Virus record (IMG/VR): IMGVR_UViG_3300021375_000092
Coordinates: 1 to 34,893 of that record
DNA: 34,893 bases
Origin: a virus
Direction: 5' to 3' (one strand)
Shown here piece by piece: positions 20,661-29,208 of this stretch. Made by a program: the position numbers and the translations under genes. Positions within the stretch are counted from its first letter, which is position 1. Each line of letters opens with the position of its first letter. The notes beneath the pieces were generated by a model. It saw only the letters and a program-made list of their open reading frames with translations, did no database searches and was not told the DNA's origin.

Positions 20661-21691
20661 GCGAGATAATGAATGACCTGGCCGAGGCTTGGGAGGAAGT
20701 TGAGAATGAGAACACTGATGAAAACGAGGTTCATGCAACCTCAAGTGAATCCGACAGTGCCGACATCGAAGGAGGAGCCTTTGCCGGAGCAGACGATGGC
20801 AGTGACGCAGGAGGTGCCGGACCAGATGTTGACGGCGAGGGAGTGCAACCGCATGACGAACAACATAGTCTTGGCGAACAGGATGTCCAGAAAGACGAGG
20901 TCGCTTCCCTAGACAAGCCACCGGCTGGGTTATCCCCGGCGGCGCGTGAGGTGTGGAATGAGGTGCCTAATGCGGTGCGTGAGCATATTGCCGGGTATGA
21001 GAAGCGGATGGAGGGCATGGCGCAGAAGTATAGTCATGATGCCAACCGTGCGCAGTCGATGGATAAGGTGTTGCAGCCCTTTTCGCAGCTATTTGCTATG
21101 GGTGGTGGGCCGCAGAATGTGATGCCTGGGTTGTTGCAGACGGCGTCCATCCTCCAGATGGGTTCTCCGCAACAGAAGGCTGACCAGGTGGCAAACTTGA
21201 TCAAGCAGTTTGGTGTTGATATCCAGTCCCTGGACCGTGTGTTGGTGGGTAAGGCCCCACCCCCAGAGCAGCAGCAGGCCAGCCAGGTTGAGCAGTTGGT
21301 CAATCAGCGGTTCCAGCAGATGCAGCAGCAGCAGCAGCAACAGGCGCAGCAGCAGCAGATGCAGCAGTCTGCCAGTGAGATTCAGTCCTTTGCTTCAGAC
21401 CCCAAGAACGAGTTCTACCGGGATGTGCGGGCAGAGATGGCTGACATTATGGACATGGCGGCAAACCGTGGTCAGGAGATGAGTTTGCAGGATGCCTACC
21501 AGAAGGCCTGTCAGCTTCACCCAGAGGTGTCCAAGATTGTGACAGCCCGTAACAGCCAGGCGCAGGTCAATCAGCGTAGGCAGGCTGCTACGAGCATTCA
21601 CGGCACACCGGGCGGTGAGGGTGGTGGTATGCCCGCAGATAACATGCGAATTGCCCTAGAAGAGGCATGGAACAATTCTGGTAGAGTGTGA
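20657..21691 (+). CDS. Scaffold-like head assembly protein, 344 aa
   Basis: Located between portal and coat protein, where scaffolds are encoded. The first 90 residues are very acidic and low-complexity, the centre is helical (AREVWNEVPNAVREHIAGYEKRME, 96-119), residues 204-238 are a Gln-rich tract from CAG repeats, and the C-terminus is basic. These are general scaffold features: acidic, helical, weakly conserved. No protease motif is seen. The start overlaps the previous stop (ATGA). Confidence 0.75.
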   Translation: MSEIMNDLAEAWEEVENENTDENEVHATSSESDSADIEGGAFAGADDGSDAGGAGPDVDGEGVQPHDEQHSLGEQDVQKDEVASLDKPPAGLSPAAREVWNEVPNAVREHIAGYEKRMEGMAQKYSHDANRAQSMDKVLQPFSQLFAMGGGPQNVMPGLLQTASILQMGSPQQKADQVANLIKQFGVDIQSLDRVLVGKAPPPEQQQASQVEQLVNQRFQQMQQQQQQQAQQQQMQQSASEIQSFASDPKNEFYRDVRAEMADIMDMAANRGQEMSLQDAYQKACQLHPEVSKIVTARNSQAQVNQRRQAATSIHGTPGGEGGGMPADNMRIALEEAWNNSGRV

Positions 21692-21700
21692 TATATTACT

Positions 21701-21740
21701 TGTGGGTGATATCAATCAAGTGGTATGACCCACAGTTTTT
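21701..21740 (+). terminator. Possible terminator between scaffold and coat genes
   Basis: TGTGGGT (21701-21707) pairs with ACCCACA (21728-21734) and is followed by GTTTTT. The 20-base loop makes it weak; it could lower read-through or stabilise the coat mRNA. Confidence 0.35.
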
Positions 21741-21835
21741 AGGACAGGCTATTCAAGCGGCTTTTCCGTCAGAGGCGACCATTCAAGCGGTCATCTGTAA
21801 GTGTGTTTATTACTTTTAACTGATAGGAGAGGCAA

Positions 21836-22804
21836 ATGACCTTCCCCAATATCAGCGACATCGTCGCTACTACTATCGAGAGCCGCACTCGTAAAATCGC
21901 GGACAACGTCACCGAGAACAATGCCCTTCTCAAGAAGCTTGAGATGAAAGGCAAGATCAAGCCGTTCTCTGGTGGTTACAAGATTCTTCAGGAACTCTCT
22001 TTTGCCGAGAACTCTAATGCCGGTTGGTATTCTGGTTACGACATTCTGCCTGTGGGCGTCAGCGATGTAATTTCAGCCGCTGAGTTCAACATTAAGCAGG
22101 CTGCTGTACCCGTTGTGATCTCTGGCCTTGAGATGCTCCAAAACTCTGGCCGTGAGAAGATGATCGACCTGATGGAGTCTCGCATAAGCGTGGCTGAGTC
22201 CACTATGTCCAACCTCATCTCTGAGGGCCTGTACTCTGACGGTACTGGCGCTGGCGGTAAGGAGATCGATGGTCTGGATGCAGCGGTTCCCATCGACCCG
22301 ACTACGGGCACTTACGGCGGTATTGATCGTTCTACCTGGACGTTTTGGCGTTCCAAGGTGGATGCGTCTACCAATATCGACGCCACCAACATCCAGGGTG
22401 TATGGAATGGCATGTGGGCCTCACTGGTTCGCGGTGCAGATCGTCCTGACCTGATCATGGTGGATAACAGCATGTGGGGCAACTACTTGGCTTCCCTCCA
22501 AGCACAACAGCGTTTTACCGACACCAGCACTGGCAACTTGGGCTTCCCAACTGTCAAGTACATGGATGCGGACGTTGTTCTGGACGGTGGTATCGGTGGT
22601 TATGCAACTGCTGGCACTGCGTACTTCCTGAACTGTGACTACCTGCACTACCGTCCGCATTCGAACCGTAACATGGTGTCACTGTCACCCAATCGTCGTT
22701 ATGCGACAAACCAGGATGCTGAAGTGCAAATCCTGGCATGGGCTGGCAACCTCACTTGTTCGGGTGCGCAGTTCCAGGGTCGGATAATCGACTCAACGCC
22801 TTAA
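21836..22804 (+). CDS. Major capsid (coat) protein, 322 aa
   Basis: The predicted coat subunit: position after scaffold, the usual length, the strongest ribosome-binding site in the late region (AGGAGAGG) and its own 5' spacer. It begins FPNISDIVATTIESRTRKIADNVTENNALLKKL, a helical N-arm; the body is rich in beta turns (GGYKILQELSFAENSNAGWYSGYDILPV) as in HK97-fold coats. ILAWAGNLTCSGAQFQGRI ends the protein. A terminator-like hairpin follows. I am sure of the role, less of the subfamily. Confidence 0.88.
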   Translation: MTFPNISDIVATTIESRTRKIADNVTENNALLKKLEMKGKIKPFSGGYKILQELSFAENSNAGWYSGYDILPVGVSDVISAAEFNIKQAAVPVVISGLEMLQNSGREKMIDLMESRISVAESTMSNLISEGLYSDGTGAGGKEIDGLDAAVPIDPTTGTYGGIDRSTWTFWRSKVDASTNIDATNIQGVWNGMWASLVRGADRPDLIMVDNSMWGNYLASLQAQQRFTDTSTGNLGFPTVKYMDADVVLDGGIGGYATAGTAYFLNCDYLHYRPHSNRNMVSLSPNRRYATNQDAEVQILAWAGNLTCSGAQFQGRIIDSTP

Positions 22805-22816
22805 GTGGTTCGCCCC

Positions 22817-22851
22817 GCCCGCCTGGGACTTAAACCTCCAAGGCGGGCTTT
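22817..22851 (+). terminator. Rho-independent-type terminator after coat gene
   Basis: GCCCGCCT (22817-22824) pairs with AGGCGGGC (22841-22848), a perfect 8-bp GC-rich stem followed by a short TTT run. It could be a partial stop that lets coat protein be made in excess over downstream genes. Confidence 0.6.
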
Positions 22852-22954
22852 GCCTCTTCTCCGGGAGGGGCCTTTTTGGAGTAATTATTGCCAGATACGC
22901 GGCGGTTAGCTAAAAGCGGGATGTTATCTCGCACAACAACCCATAGGTGACAAA

Positions 22955-23326
22955 ATGAACAGCCCAACAGCTTATGCAGACAATATAGAGATCGTTATTC
23001 GCTCAGGCGAGGTAGCGGCTAACTGGGGTACTGGCATGGATTACGGAGCATCTAATGCGCCTGGAGTCGGTGTAGCAACAGACAACTCCAATCTGGAGCA
23101 ATCCCTACCTAGCTGGACACTGCTTGACCAAGATGGCGATGCGCGTACACCGCAGGTCAGTCAGGTTATTGGCGGGGGTGGCCCAGCAGGATTGTCAGGA
23201 AAGGGGTTGCAGCCTGTAGAGGTTGTTGCCAATAACGAATCGGGTGATGGGGGTATTTCGGCATCCCAAGAGGCCCATTTAGTCACTCTGGCCGCAGGCT
23301 GGGTTGGCGTAACACCACCCCCATAA
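22955..23326 (+). CDS. Head-associated protein, paralogue A, 123 aa
   Basis: Unknown family, but clearly related to the next gene: residues 34-64 (NAPGVGVATDN, LPSWTLLDQ, GDAR) align without gaps to residues 37-67 of the 142-aa neighbour, 20 of 31 identical, and both end in an AxGWV motif. Small beta-rich proteins right after the coat gene are often capsid decoration or head-completion proteins; that is inference. AGGTG precedes the ATG. Confidence 0.75.
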   Translation: MNSPTAYADNIEIVIRSGEVAANWGTGMDYGASNAPGVGVATDNSNLEQSLPSWTLLDQDGDARTPQVSQVIGGGGPAGLSGKGLQPVEVVANNESGDGGISASQEAHLVTLAAGWVGVTPPP

Positions 23327-23338
23327 CGGAGAATTATC

Positions 23339-23767
23339 ATGGCTCAATCAAAAATTAGCTTTTTCGTAGATGATGCTTCAGTTACAGCAATGACCACTCG
23401 CGTTCCTGGTGCAATATTTAATAGTGGAGCCTTTGCAGGTGGCGGCAATGCGCCTGGAATTGGTATCTCCACGGAAAACGCTGGCCTTGCTGAGTCACTG
23501 CCTAACTGGACGCTGCTTGACCAGTTCGGCAATGCCCGTGCTGCACAGCGCAGCCAGTGCATTGGTGGCCCTGGAATTAGCAGCCCGAGTGAGTCTGACG
23601 GTCAGGAGGGAACACTTCCTGCTGCAACAATTCGGCTTGTGAGCAATAGTGACTTGTCCACCGCTGCCGAAAAAGCGGCTAACCCTAATGTAGATGGCTC
23701 GTTAGCCTTCCCACTGCTGGGTGCTAACCTGACTGATCTTGCTCTTGGCTGGGTTGAAGGCACATAA
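23339..23767 (+). CDS. Head-associated protein, paralogue B, 142 aa
   Basis: Paralogue of the gene just upstream (see the shared 31-residue block with LPNWTLLDQ and the LALGWV end), with a longer central insert (SPSESDGQEGTLPAATIRLVSNSDL). GGAGAATTATC precedes the ATG. A tandem duplication with divergence suggests two structural positions in the head, or decoration proteins with different exposure. Confidence 0.75.
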   Translation: MAQSKISFFVDDASVTAMTTRVPGAIFNSGAFAGGGNAPGIGISTENAGLAESLPNWTLLDQFGNARAAQRSQCIGGPGISSPSESDGQEGTLPAATIRLVSNSDLSTAAEKAANPNVDGSLAFPLLGANLTDLALGWVEGT

Positions 23768-23926
23768 GCAACAAGCTTTCTGCCGGTGCTAATGCAGGCG
23801 GTCTTTATAAGACTGCCGCTGGTCTTGCTGGATGGGCTGATTCACCCAGCGTGTTACTAATAATAACCCGCAGTTGTGCGGTAACAACGTAAAGCCCCAA
23901 AGAGGGCATATCAAGAGGGCAACATC
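23768..23926 (+). other. Structured intergenic spacer
   Basis: It holds no convincing gene but at least two hairpins. A 9-bp stem with a 3-base loop lies at 23797-23817 (one G-U pair), and CCGCA/TGCGG with a GTTG loop at 23868-23881. Neither has a T-run, so they are RNA processing or stability elements rather than simple terminators. A 40-codon frame reading GLYKTAAGLAGWADSP resembles a gene remnant, but has no start codon. Confidence 0.5.
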
Positions 23927-24529
23927 ATGCTACAAGAAAGTGATTATGGAATGACGGATATGGCAATGCAGGGTCAGCAGGGGCGTTTTTCTGCTGACGA
24001 TACATTGCTGGTGAAGTTTTACATGCACCCCGGCCTGAACCAGGCAAAGACGAAGACAGAGGGTCGCCCCATCTACGAGGAGCGTCCTTATGTCTCTATC
24101 ATGCAGCCGGGTAACAAGGACAGCATTATCCAGCGTCCTGCCACTGAGCGGGATAAGCAGCGTTTTTCACGCCACTGGGAGAAGTTCCAGTCCCGTGAGA
24201 AGGATGAGGGTATTGAGGGTACTTTGCTTGAGGAGTGGCCTGGTTTGACTCGCTCCCAGGTGGAGGAGTTGAAGTACCTGAACATCCGTACCGTCGAACA
24301 GTTGGCGAATGTGTCCGACAGCAATGCGCAGGGTGTGATGGGTGTGAATATGCTTCGCCAGAAGGCTGCGGCCTACCTGGAGACGAGCAAGGACAACGCC
24401 ACGGCAGAGGCTTTGGAAGCCGCGAATGCCCGCATCGATGAGCTTTCTAAGATCATCATCGACTTACAGAATGACGCACCATCCAAGCGCAAGACTAAAA
24501 AGAAGGAAGATACTGATGAAGTGTCCTAA
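23927..24529 (+). CDS. Conserved podovirus structural-region protein, 200 aa
   Basis: Begins with DDTLLVKFYMHPGLNQAKTKTEGRPIYEERPYVSIMQPGNKDSIIQRPATERDKQRFSRHWEKF, a pattern seen in proteins encoded after the coat gene of many phages. Residues 100-150 (GLTRSQVEELKYLNIRTVEQLANV) resemble a helix-hairpin-helix DNA-binding motif. A coiled coil (EALEAANARIDELSKIIIDLQ) and a Lys-rich tail (KRKTKKKE) follow. Function unknown. The last codons contain a 27-bp direct repeat. Confidence 0.75.
   Translation: MLQESDYGMTDMAMQGQQGRFSADDTLLVKFYMHPGLNQAKTKTEGRPIYEERPYVSIMQPGNKDSIIQRPATERDKQRFSRHWEKFQSREKDEGIEGTLLEEWPGLTRSQVEELKYLNIRTVEQLANVSDSNAQGVMGVNMLRQKAAAYLETSKDNATAEALEAANARIDELSKIIIDLQNDAPSKRKTKKKEDTDEVS
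24483..24509 (+). repeat. 27-bp direct repeat, copy 1
   Basis: This 27-base segment is repeated exactly at 24595-24621. It encodes the KRKTKKKE tail of the 200-aa protein and supplies the AAGGAAG ribosome-binding site for the small zinc-ribbon gene. Confidence 0.85.
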
Positions 24530-24635
24530 GTGTGACGAGGTCTTGGTGATACCGGCTGGCAGGTCCAAGCCGGTACATGCCTGCGCAGAGAAGCCCAAGC
24601 GCAAGACTAAAAAGAAGGAAGCTCCAGAGGAGTAA
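24516..24635 (+). CDS. Tiny zinc-ribbon-like protein, 39 aa
   Basis: The start at ATG 24516 has an AAGGAAG ribosome-binding site within the first direct repeat. The protein is MKCPKCDEVLVIP, then a loop with HAC, and a Lys-rich KRKTKKKE tail identical to the end of the upstream protein. Cys3, Cys6, His21 and Cys23 could bind zinc. It overlaps the previous gene by 14 bases. Function unknown, perhaps DNA or RNA contact. Confidence 0.6.
   Translation: MKCPKCDEVLVIPAGRSKPVHACAEKPKRKTKKKEAPEE
24595..24621 (+). repeat. 27-bp direct repeat, copy 2
   Basis: Exact copy of 24483-24509. Here it encodes the KRKTKKKE tail of the 39-aa zinc-ribbon protein. The two copies are 112 bases apart, so two successive proteins end in the same basic tag. 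Confidence 0.85.
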
Positions 24636-24638
24636 CTC

Positions 24639-25415
24639 ATGGCCCGTTTCTCAACTGCCAATGACATCATCAACCGTGCTGCCGTGGAGGTGGGGCTTAA
24701 TGCCGACACCGATCCGGTGGCGTCTACGGATGAGACGTATATCCAGATGTTGGCGTTGCTTGACTCACTGGGCCAGGAGTTGGTGAACCTGCACAACTGG
24801 CAGGGCTTAAAGAGCTTCATTGATGCCACAACGAATGCGACAAGCTTCGACACTCAGTTGGGTAGCGGGGTAACAATCGGCACGGGCGGTATCTACGACC
24901 TACCGGATGACTTTGACCACATGATTGACCAGACGGGTTGGGATCGTACCAACCGGGTGTCTCTTGGTGGGCCGTTGTCCTCGCAGGACTGGTCATACCT
25001 AGCGGGTCGTGATCTGGTGTCACAGTCTATCTATGCTTCTTTCCGGCTGGTGGACAATAAGCTGGCCCTTTACCCCCAGCCTGCCCCTGATGGGCTGAGA
25101 ATCACCTTTGAGTATATGTCTAGATTCTGGGTGCGTGAGCAGGGCCAGAGCGTAAACAACCGTGAAACGGTAGGCAGTGGTTCGGACCTTGTTATGTACG
25201 ACCCCCTACTGACCATTAAGTTCTTAAAGCTCAAGTTCCTTCAGGCCAAAGGCCTGCCCGCAGGTGATGCGGCGATGGAGTTTGAGACGATGCTGGAGTC
25301 ACGCATTGGTAAGTCTGAGGGAGCGCCGGTCTTGAACGCCTCCCACAGGTCGCGTGGCTATCCTTACCTGTCTCCTTATTACAACACGGGCGACAGTGGC
25401 TTTGGGGGCGCTTAG
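24639..25415 (+). CDS. Head-tail adaptor-like protein, 258 aa
   Basis: The protein has the helical start FSTANDIINRAAVEVGL followed by ETYIQMLALLDSLGQELVNLHNW, a beta part with YDLPDDFDHMID, and the late LKLKFLQAKGLPAGDAAMEFETMLESRI helices. These are the pattern of podovirus adaptors (P22 gp4/T7 gp11 class) that attach below the portal. The place between head and nozzle genes agrees. A GAGGAG ribosome-binding site precedes the ATG. Confidence 0.78.
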   Translation: MARFSTANDIINRAAVEVGLNADTDPVASTDETYIQMLALLDSLGQELVNLHNWQGLKSFIDATTNATSFDTQLGSGVTIGTGGIYDLPDDFDHMIDQTGWDRTNRVSLGGPLSSQDWSYLAGRDLVSQSIYASFRLVDNKLALYPQPAPDGLRITFEYMSRFWVREQGQSVNNRETVGSGSDLVMYDPLLTIKFLKLKFLQAKGLPAGDAAMEFETMLESRIGKSEGAPVLNASHRSRGYPYLSPYYNTGDSGFGGA

Positions 25416-27518
25416 GTGTACTCTCGCCAGCGCACTTTAGGCCGCTTAGGTAGGTCTGCCCCACCGGCTGTTCAGGCATTCACTATCCCCGCCTCTGTGG
25501 CCGGTGTGGACGCCTTCAGCAGCTTGATGGCGATGGCACCCGATGCCTGCATCTACACCTACAATCTGATGCCGGTGGAGTATGGCCTGCGTCTGCGCAA
25601 GGGTTACCGTGAGTGGGTGACCGGGTGTATTGAATCACCCCGTCGCGGCACGGGTGAGGTTCGCACCATCATTCCTTTTGAGTCGAACATTCAGGATGCC
25701 GCCAACGACAGGCTGTTTGCGGTCACGGATGAGGGCATCTGGGATGCCACGTTGTTTAATAACACCGAGCCTAATCAGGTTGCCGTGTTTACGCAGACGA
25801 ATGATCCGGCGGGTCGTGGCGTCTGGTGTGAGTTCACGGGTGATGCGGCAGACGCCCCTGGACTGCGCGGCCACTACATGTTCTACGCTGATGGGCTGAA
25901 TGGCATTTGGCAGTACGAGGAGGCCACTGATGCCTGGGTACAGCCGCCGTCTGGTATAGGTGATGGTGATTGGTGGTACTACGCCACCCCCGCCGATGAG
26001 CAGAGCAGTACACGCAGCGCGTTTCCTGTGGATAACGTGGCGTTTGTCATGGTGTTCAAGCAGCGTATCTGGGTCATTCTTGAGGATGACGATGATGCCT
26101 ATTATCTGAACGTGGCTGCAATCTCTGGTGAACTAACTCGATTCTTTTTTGGATCCAAGATGCCCCACGGCGGCAACCTGATGGGCCTGTGGACCTGGAC
26201 TCTGGATGGGGGTGCGGGCCTTGACGATTACATGGTGGCTATCTCCCGTGGTGGTGATGTAATTATCTACCAGGGAGGTGACCCAGAGCTTGATGGTGGG
26301 ACCACTCCTTGGTCGATTACCGGCGCATGGTTTGTGGGCGAGGTGCCTGAGTCCCGGCGTATTGTTCAGGACTTTGGCGCGGAGTCGTTCATTCTCTCCA
26401 CCTACGGCCTGACTAGTTTGCGCAACCTGCTCCAGGGCGCCCCGGTGGACTCTTCTACAGCGGATAGCGCGTCCCAGAAGGTGAACAGGTTCCTGCGCCA
26501 GGACGTTAATAATGGCAAAGATTTCCGTCAGTGGCAGTTGATCACTAACCCGTCTGATGGGTTTATGCAGATCATTACGCCGTCACCCCTTAACACGCCG
26601 TTTGTGCAGTACAACATGAACCTGAACACGGGTGCTTGGGGTAACTGGGAAGATGTGCCCATCACCTGCGCGGACAACGCCTCTGGCATGTACTTTATGG
26701 GTGCAGCCGCTGCGCACAAGGCTGGCTGTGTGCTGTTGTATGACGGTGAGTTGGATGGGACGACCATTCGGGGTGTTGAGGAGTTTGTGCCCAACGCGCC
26801 GACAGGTGATTCTGAGTGGACGCAGACGTCCCCTAGCACCAACGAGTATGTCTGTGCCAATCCAGGCGGCACCACGGTCACCACTGAGATTGATATTGGT
26901 TTCACCTCTGTGGTGGACACCAAGTACCTGATCTCCTACACGGTATTGACTACCACCCCAGAGGCTGAACACGGGGTAGCGTTTGGCTTGCTTAATACGG
27001 CAGATGCGCCTGCCAACAATGGTTCAGGTATCTTCAGTGAGATTTACAAGGCAGAGACAACCAGCTCCATAGTGACATTGATTGGCGGCACCACGCTAAA
27101 TGCAACGATCACTGATATCAATGTGCGCCTTGCTCCACAACTGGGTACTGCCATCGATTTTCGCACCCTGACATCGTTCCAGTCGCTGGGTGAGCATGCC
27201 AGCTTTAAGCGTGTGGGTATTGCGCGGACGCTGGGTATATTGGCTGGCACGGCAGAGTTTAATATCAACGCGGTGTATGACTATGCGATTGAGTCACAGG
27301 TATTGCCGCCCAAGCAGGTTCCCCAGGCCGGGTTGAATGTGTGGAACTCAGCCTTGTGGGATGAGTTCACCTGGGACTTTAGTGTGGAGGGTAAGTCCTT
27401 CCCTGTGGGTACACTGGGTATGGGTCGCTCTGTTGCTATAGCGATGAGAGGCAACGCCAACACCCGCATCAACGTGGTGGGGTGGGATTTGCTACTGACC
27501 ACAGGAGGCTACCTGTAG
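25416..27518 (+). CDS. Tail nozzle/hub-like protein, 700 aa, GTG start
   Basis: GTG 25416 directly follows the adaptor stop. The sequence has beta-propeller-like blades (GIWDATLFNN, GIWQYEEATDAW, DYMVAISRGGDVIIYQGGDPE) and early AYTYNLMPVEYGLRLRKGY-type motifs (here ACIYTYNLMPVEYGLRLRKGY near 51-71), which are typical of P22 gp10-like and nozzle proteins of podoviruses. It would close the head after packaging and form the tail tube. The C-terminus is a separate beta domain. Confidence 0.75.
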   Translation: MYSRQRTLGRLGRSAPPAVQAFTIPASVAGVDAFSSLMAMAPDACIYTYNLMPVEYGLRLRKGYREWVTGCIESPRRGTGEVRTIIPFESNIQDAANDRLFAVTDEGIWDATLFNNTEPNQVAVFTQTNDPAGRGVWCEFTGDAADAPGLRGHYMFYADGLNGIWQYEEATDAWVQPPSGIGDGDWWYYATPADEQSSTRSAFPVDNVAFVMVFKQRIWVILEDDDDAYYLNVAAISGELTRFFFGSKMPHGGNLMGLWTWTLDGGAGLDDYMVAISRGGDVIIYQGGDPELDGGTTPWSITGAWFVGEVPESRRIVQDFGAESFILSTYGLTSLRNLLQGAPVDSSTADSASQKVNRFLRQDVNNGKDFRQWQLITNPSDGFMQIITPSPLNTPFVQYNMNLNTGAWGNWEDVPITCADNASGMYFMGAAAAHKAGCVLLYDGELDGTTIRGVEEFVPNAPTGDSEWTQTSPSTNEYVCANPGGTTVTTEIDIGFTSVVDTKYLISYTVLTTTPEAEHGVAFGLLNTADAPANNGSGIFSEIYKAETTSSIVTLIGGTTLNATITDINVRLAPQLGTAIDFRTLTSFQSLGEHASFKRVGIARTLGILAGTAEFNINAVYDYAIESQVLPPKQVPQAGLNVWNSALWDEFTWDFSVEGKSFPVGTLGMGRSVAIAMRGNANTRINVVGWDLLLTTGGYL

Positions 27519-27961
27519 TGATTCAGTTTAAGCCTCTAACAGAAGAACACGAGTGGCAGTGGATATGGGAACGCGCTCATCCAATGGCCGTCAAGGATAC
27601 GCAAGGGATTGTGGCTTATGACGATGCAACAAGGAAAATCGCAGCTATCGTGGTCATGGATTCATGGACGCCATCAGGCTGTCAGACCCATTTCGCCATT
27701 GACAACCCAATGGCAATCAAGCGCGGGCTATTTCGCGAGGTTGCTATTCATATTCATGTTGTTTGTGACCGCCGTTATATATTTGGGCTTATTCCTGCCA
27801 ACAATGATGCTGCTCACAAGTTTGATCTCAAGATGGGATTTGAGGAAGTTGCCAGGATTCCTGAAGGTTACGACATTGGCGTGGACTACATCGTGGTCAG
27901 ACTGGCTAAAGAAGATAACCGCTGGCTACCAGACGAGTTTAAAGAGGAGCTTGCAGCATAA
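27518..27961 (+). CDS. GNAT-type acetyltransferase, 147 aa, GTG start
   Basis: The start is GTG 27518, overlapping the previous stop and preceded by AGGAGG. The fold shows beta-strands IVAYDDATRKIAAIVVMD, HIHVVCDRRYIFGLIPANNDAAHKFDLKMGFEEVARI (acetyl-CoA-binding strand and the terminal helix with Asn95-Asn96 and MGF) and a C-terminal strand VDYIVVRL. GNAT-fold proteins occur at this position between nozzle and internal virion genes in many podoviruses, but their target is not known. It might modify a virion or host protein. An overlapping frame at 27609 is a shadow. Confidence 0.82.
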   Translation: MIQFKPLTEEHEWQWIWERAHPMAVKDTQGIVAYDDATRKIAAIVVMDSWTPSGCQTHFAIDNPMAIKRGLFREVAIHIHVVCDRRYIFGLIPANNDAAHKFDLKMGFEEVARIPEGYDIGVDYIVVRLAKEDNRWLPDEFKEELAA

Positions 27962-29208
27962 TGGCTAAAGACCCAGCAAACAACGTGTTGCAGGACAGCA
28001 CGTTTACAGGATTTAGTGAGGATAATTCTACTGTTCGCGTATACAACCCGATTACAGGTCAGTACGAAGTTAGGGCGGTAGATAACTGGAAAGAATACAA
28101 CCCAGCGGGTGACAACACCAACTGGATGTATACCCCAGAAGGTACTCGCGTTCTTGGATTAACTCCTGAAGGCTACGAAGAATACGGCAACTACAACAAC
28201 GAGCCTGGGTTTGACCATGCGTGGCAGGCTGGGTATGTGCCTCCTGACTCCTCTGGTGGTGGTGACCCATATTTAACGCTAGGCCCTGGTGACCGTGAAT
28301 CCAATGGAGGCACTGCCACCCAGCCCCCAAACAACCAGCCGCTGGACCCTATCGTCAACGAGCCGACGAATGATTGGCCTGAGTACGACAGTATTGGTTA
28401 TGAGAACGTCCCAGCACCAGACGGTGATGGGGAGTTTGACAAGTGGCATGGCAAAAACAAACAGCGAGACACTAGCTGGAACTGGGACTTCTTCAGGGAC
28501 AAGGCTGGAGGTGACCGCCAGTGGGGCGGCTATGATACCGACTACCAAGCCTTTGAACGCTACCAGCCTGGCATGGACTCCCCTTGGGGGATGCCCAACA
28601 TAGAGGGTGGGAACGAGGACTTCTACCAGCAGCAGTTCGTCAACCAGTTGCGGGACGAGCAGAGCTTCCGCAGCCGCCAGCGTGAGTCGCAGAAAACAAA
28701 GGCGCAAGCTTTGCGCAACCCTTATGAGGCACCTAGCTCAGAGGAGATGTGGTCATGGGCTTATGGTGGTGAGGGTTTACCAGAGGTTCAGATGGGTACG
28801 GGCCAGAACCAGCCCGCCAGCTACTCATTTAATGAGCAGTTTTCTGGGCAGAATGCGCAGGACATCTTTAACCAGTTGGGCGACAGGTCTGTGTTCAACT
28901 CTTCCAACAGCAGTAAGACAGGGCGCGAACTGTTAAACAACTTCTTCAGCAACTCCAACAGGGCGGCAATGGCTAATGAGGTTGACTGGTCAAGTTTCAA
29001 TAATCCTGGTGAGGCAATGGCGGCAGTGGGCGACACCAACTGGTTCCAGGGAATGAATAGGCCAAACGCAGCAGAAGATGCTTTTGGTGCGCTAATCAAT
29101 CAAATGTACAGCGCGGGGCGGTTAGGCCCAACAGCCCCTGTGGGGTACGCCTCTCCAATCCAGTGGGGCAGTCAATATGAAACATACGCAGCAGGGGGTG
29201 AATCCTAA
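27961..29208 (+). CDS. Putative internal virion protein 1, 415 aa
   Basis: Unknown family. Low-complexity, Gly/Asn/Trp/Pro-rich, with no signal or membrane segment (for example YEVRAVDNWKEYNPAGDN, WDFFRDKAGGDRQWGGYDTDY). TAATG overlaps on both sides couple it to its neighbours. In podoviruses, genes between the nozzle and the fibre encode ejection proteins packed in the head. The role is inferred from that. Confidence 0.7.
   Translation: MAKDPANNVLQDSTFTGFSEDNSTVRVYNPITGQYEVRAVDNWKEYNPAGDNTNWMYTPEGTRVLGLTPEGYEEYGNYNNEPGFDHAWQAGYVPPDSSGGGDPYLTLGPGDRESNGGTATQPPNNQPLDPIVNEPTNDWPEYDSIGYENVPAPDGDGEFDKWHGKNKQRDTSWNWDFFRDKAGGDRQWGGYDTDYQAFERYQPGMDSPWGMPNIEGGNEDFYQQQFVNQLRDEQSFRSRQRESQKTKAQALRNPYEAPSSEEMWSWAYGGEGLPEVQMGTGQNQPASYSFNEQFSGQNAQDIFNQLGDRSVFNSSNSSKTGRELLNNFFSNSNRAAMANEVDWSSFNNPGEAMAAVGDTNWFQGMNRPNAAEDAFGALINQMYSAGRLGPTAPVGYASPIQWGSQYETYAAGGES

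Noticed and set aside
21316-21370. CAG-rich microsatellite-like tract
   Set aside because: It encodes a Gln tract in the scaffold-like protein, a common feature there; no separate element.
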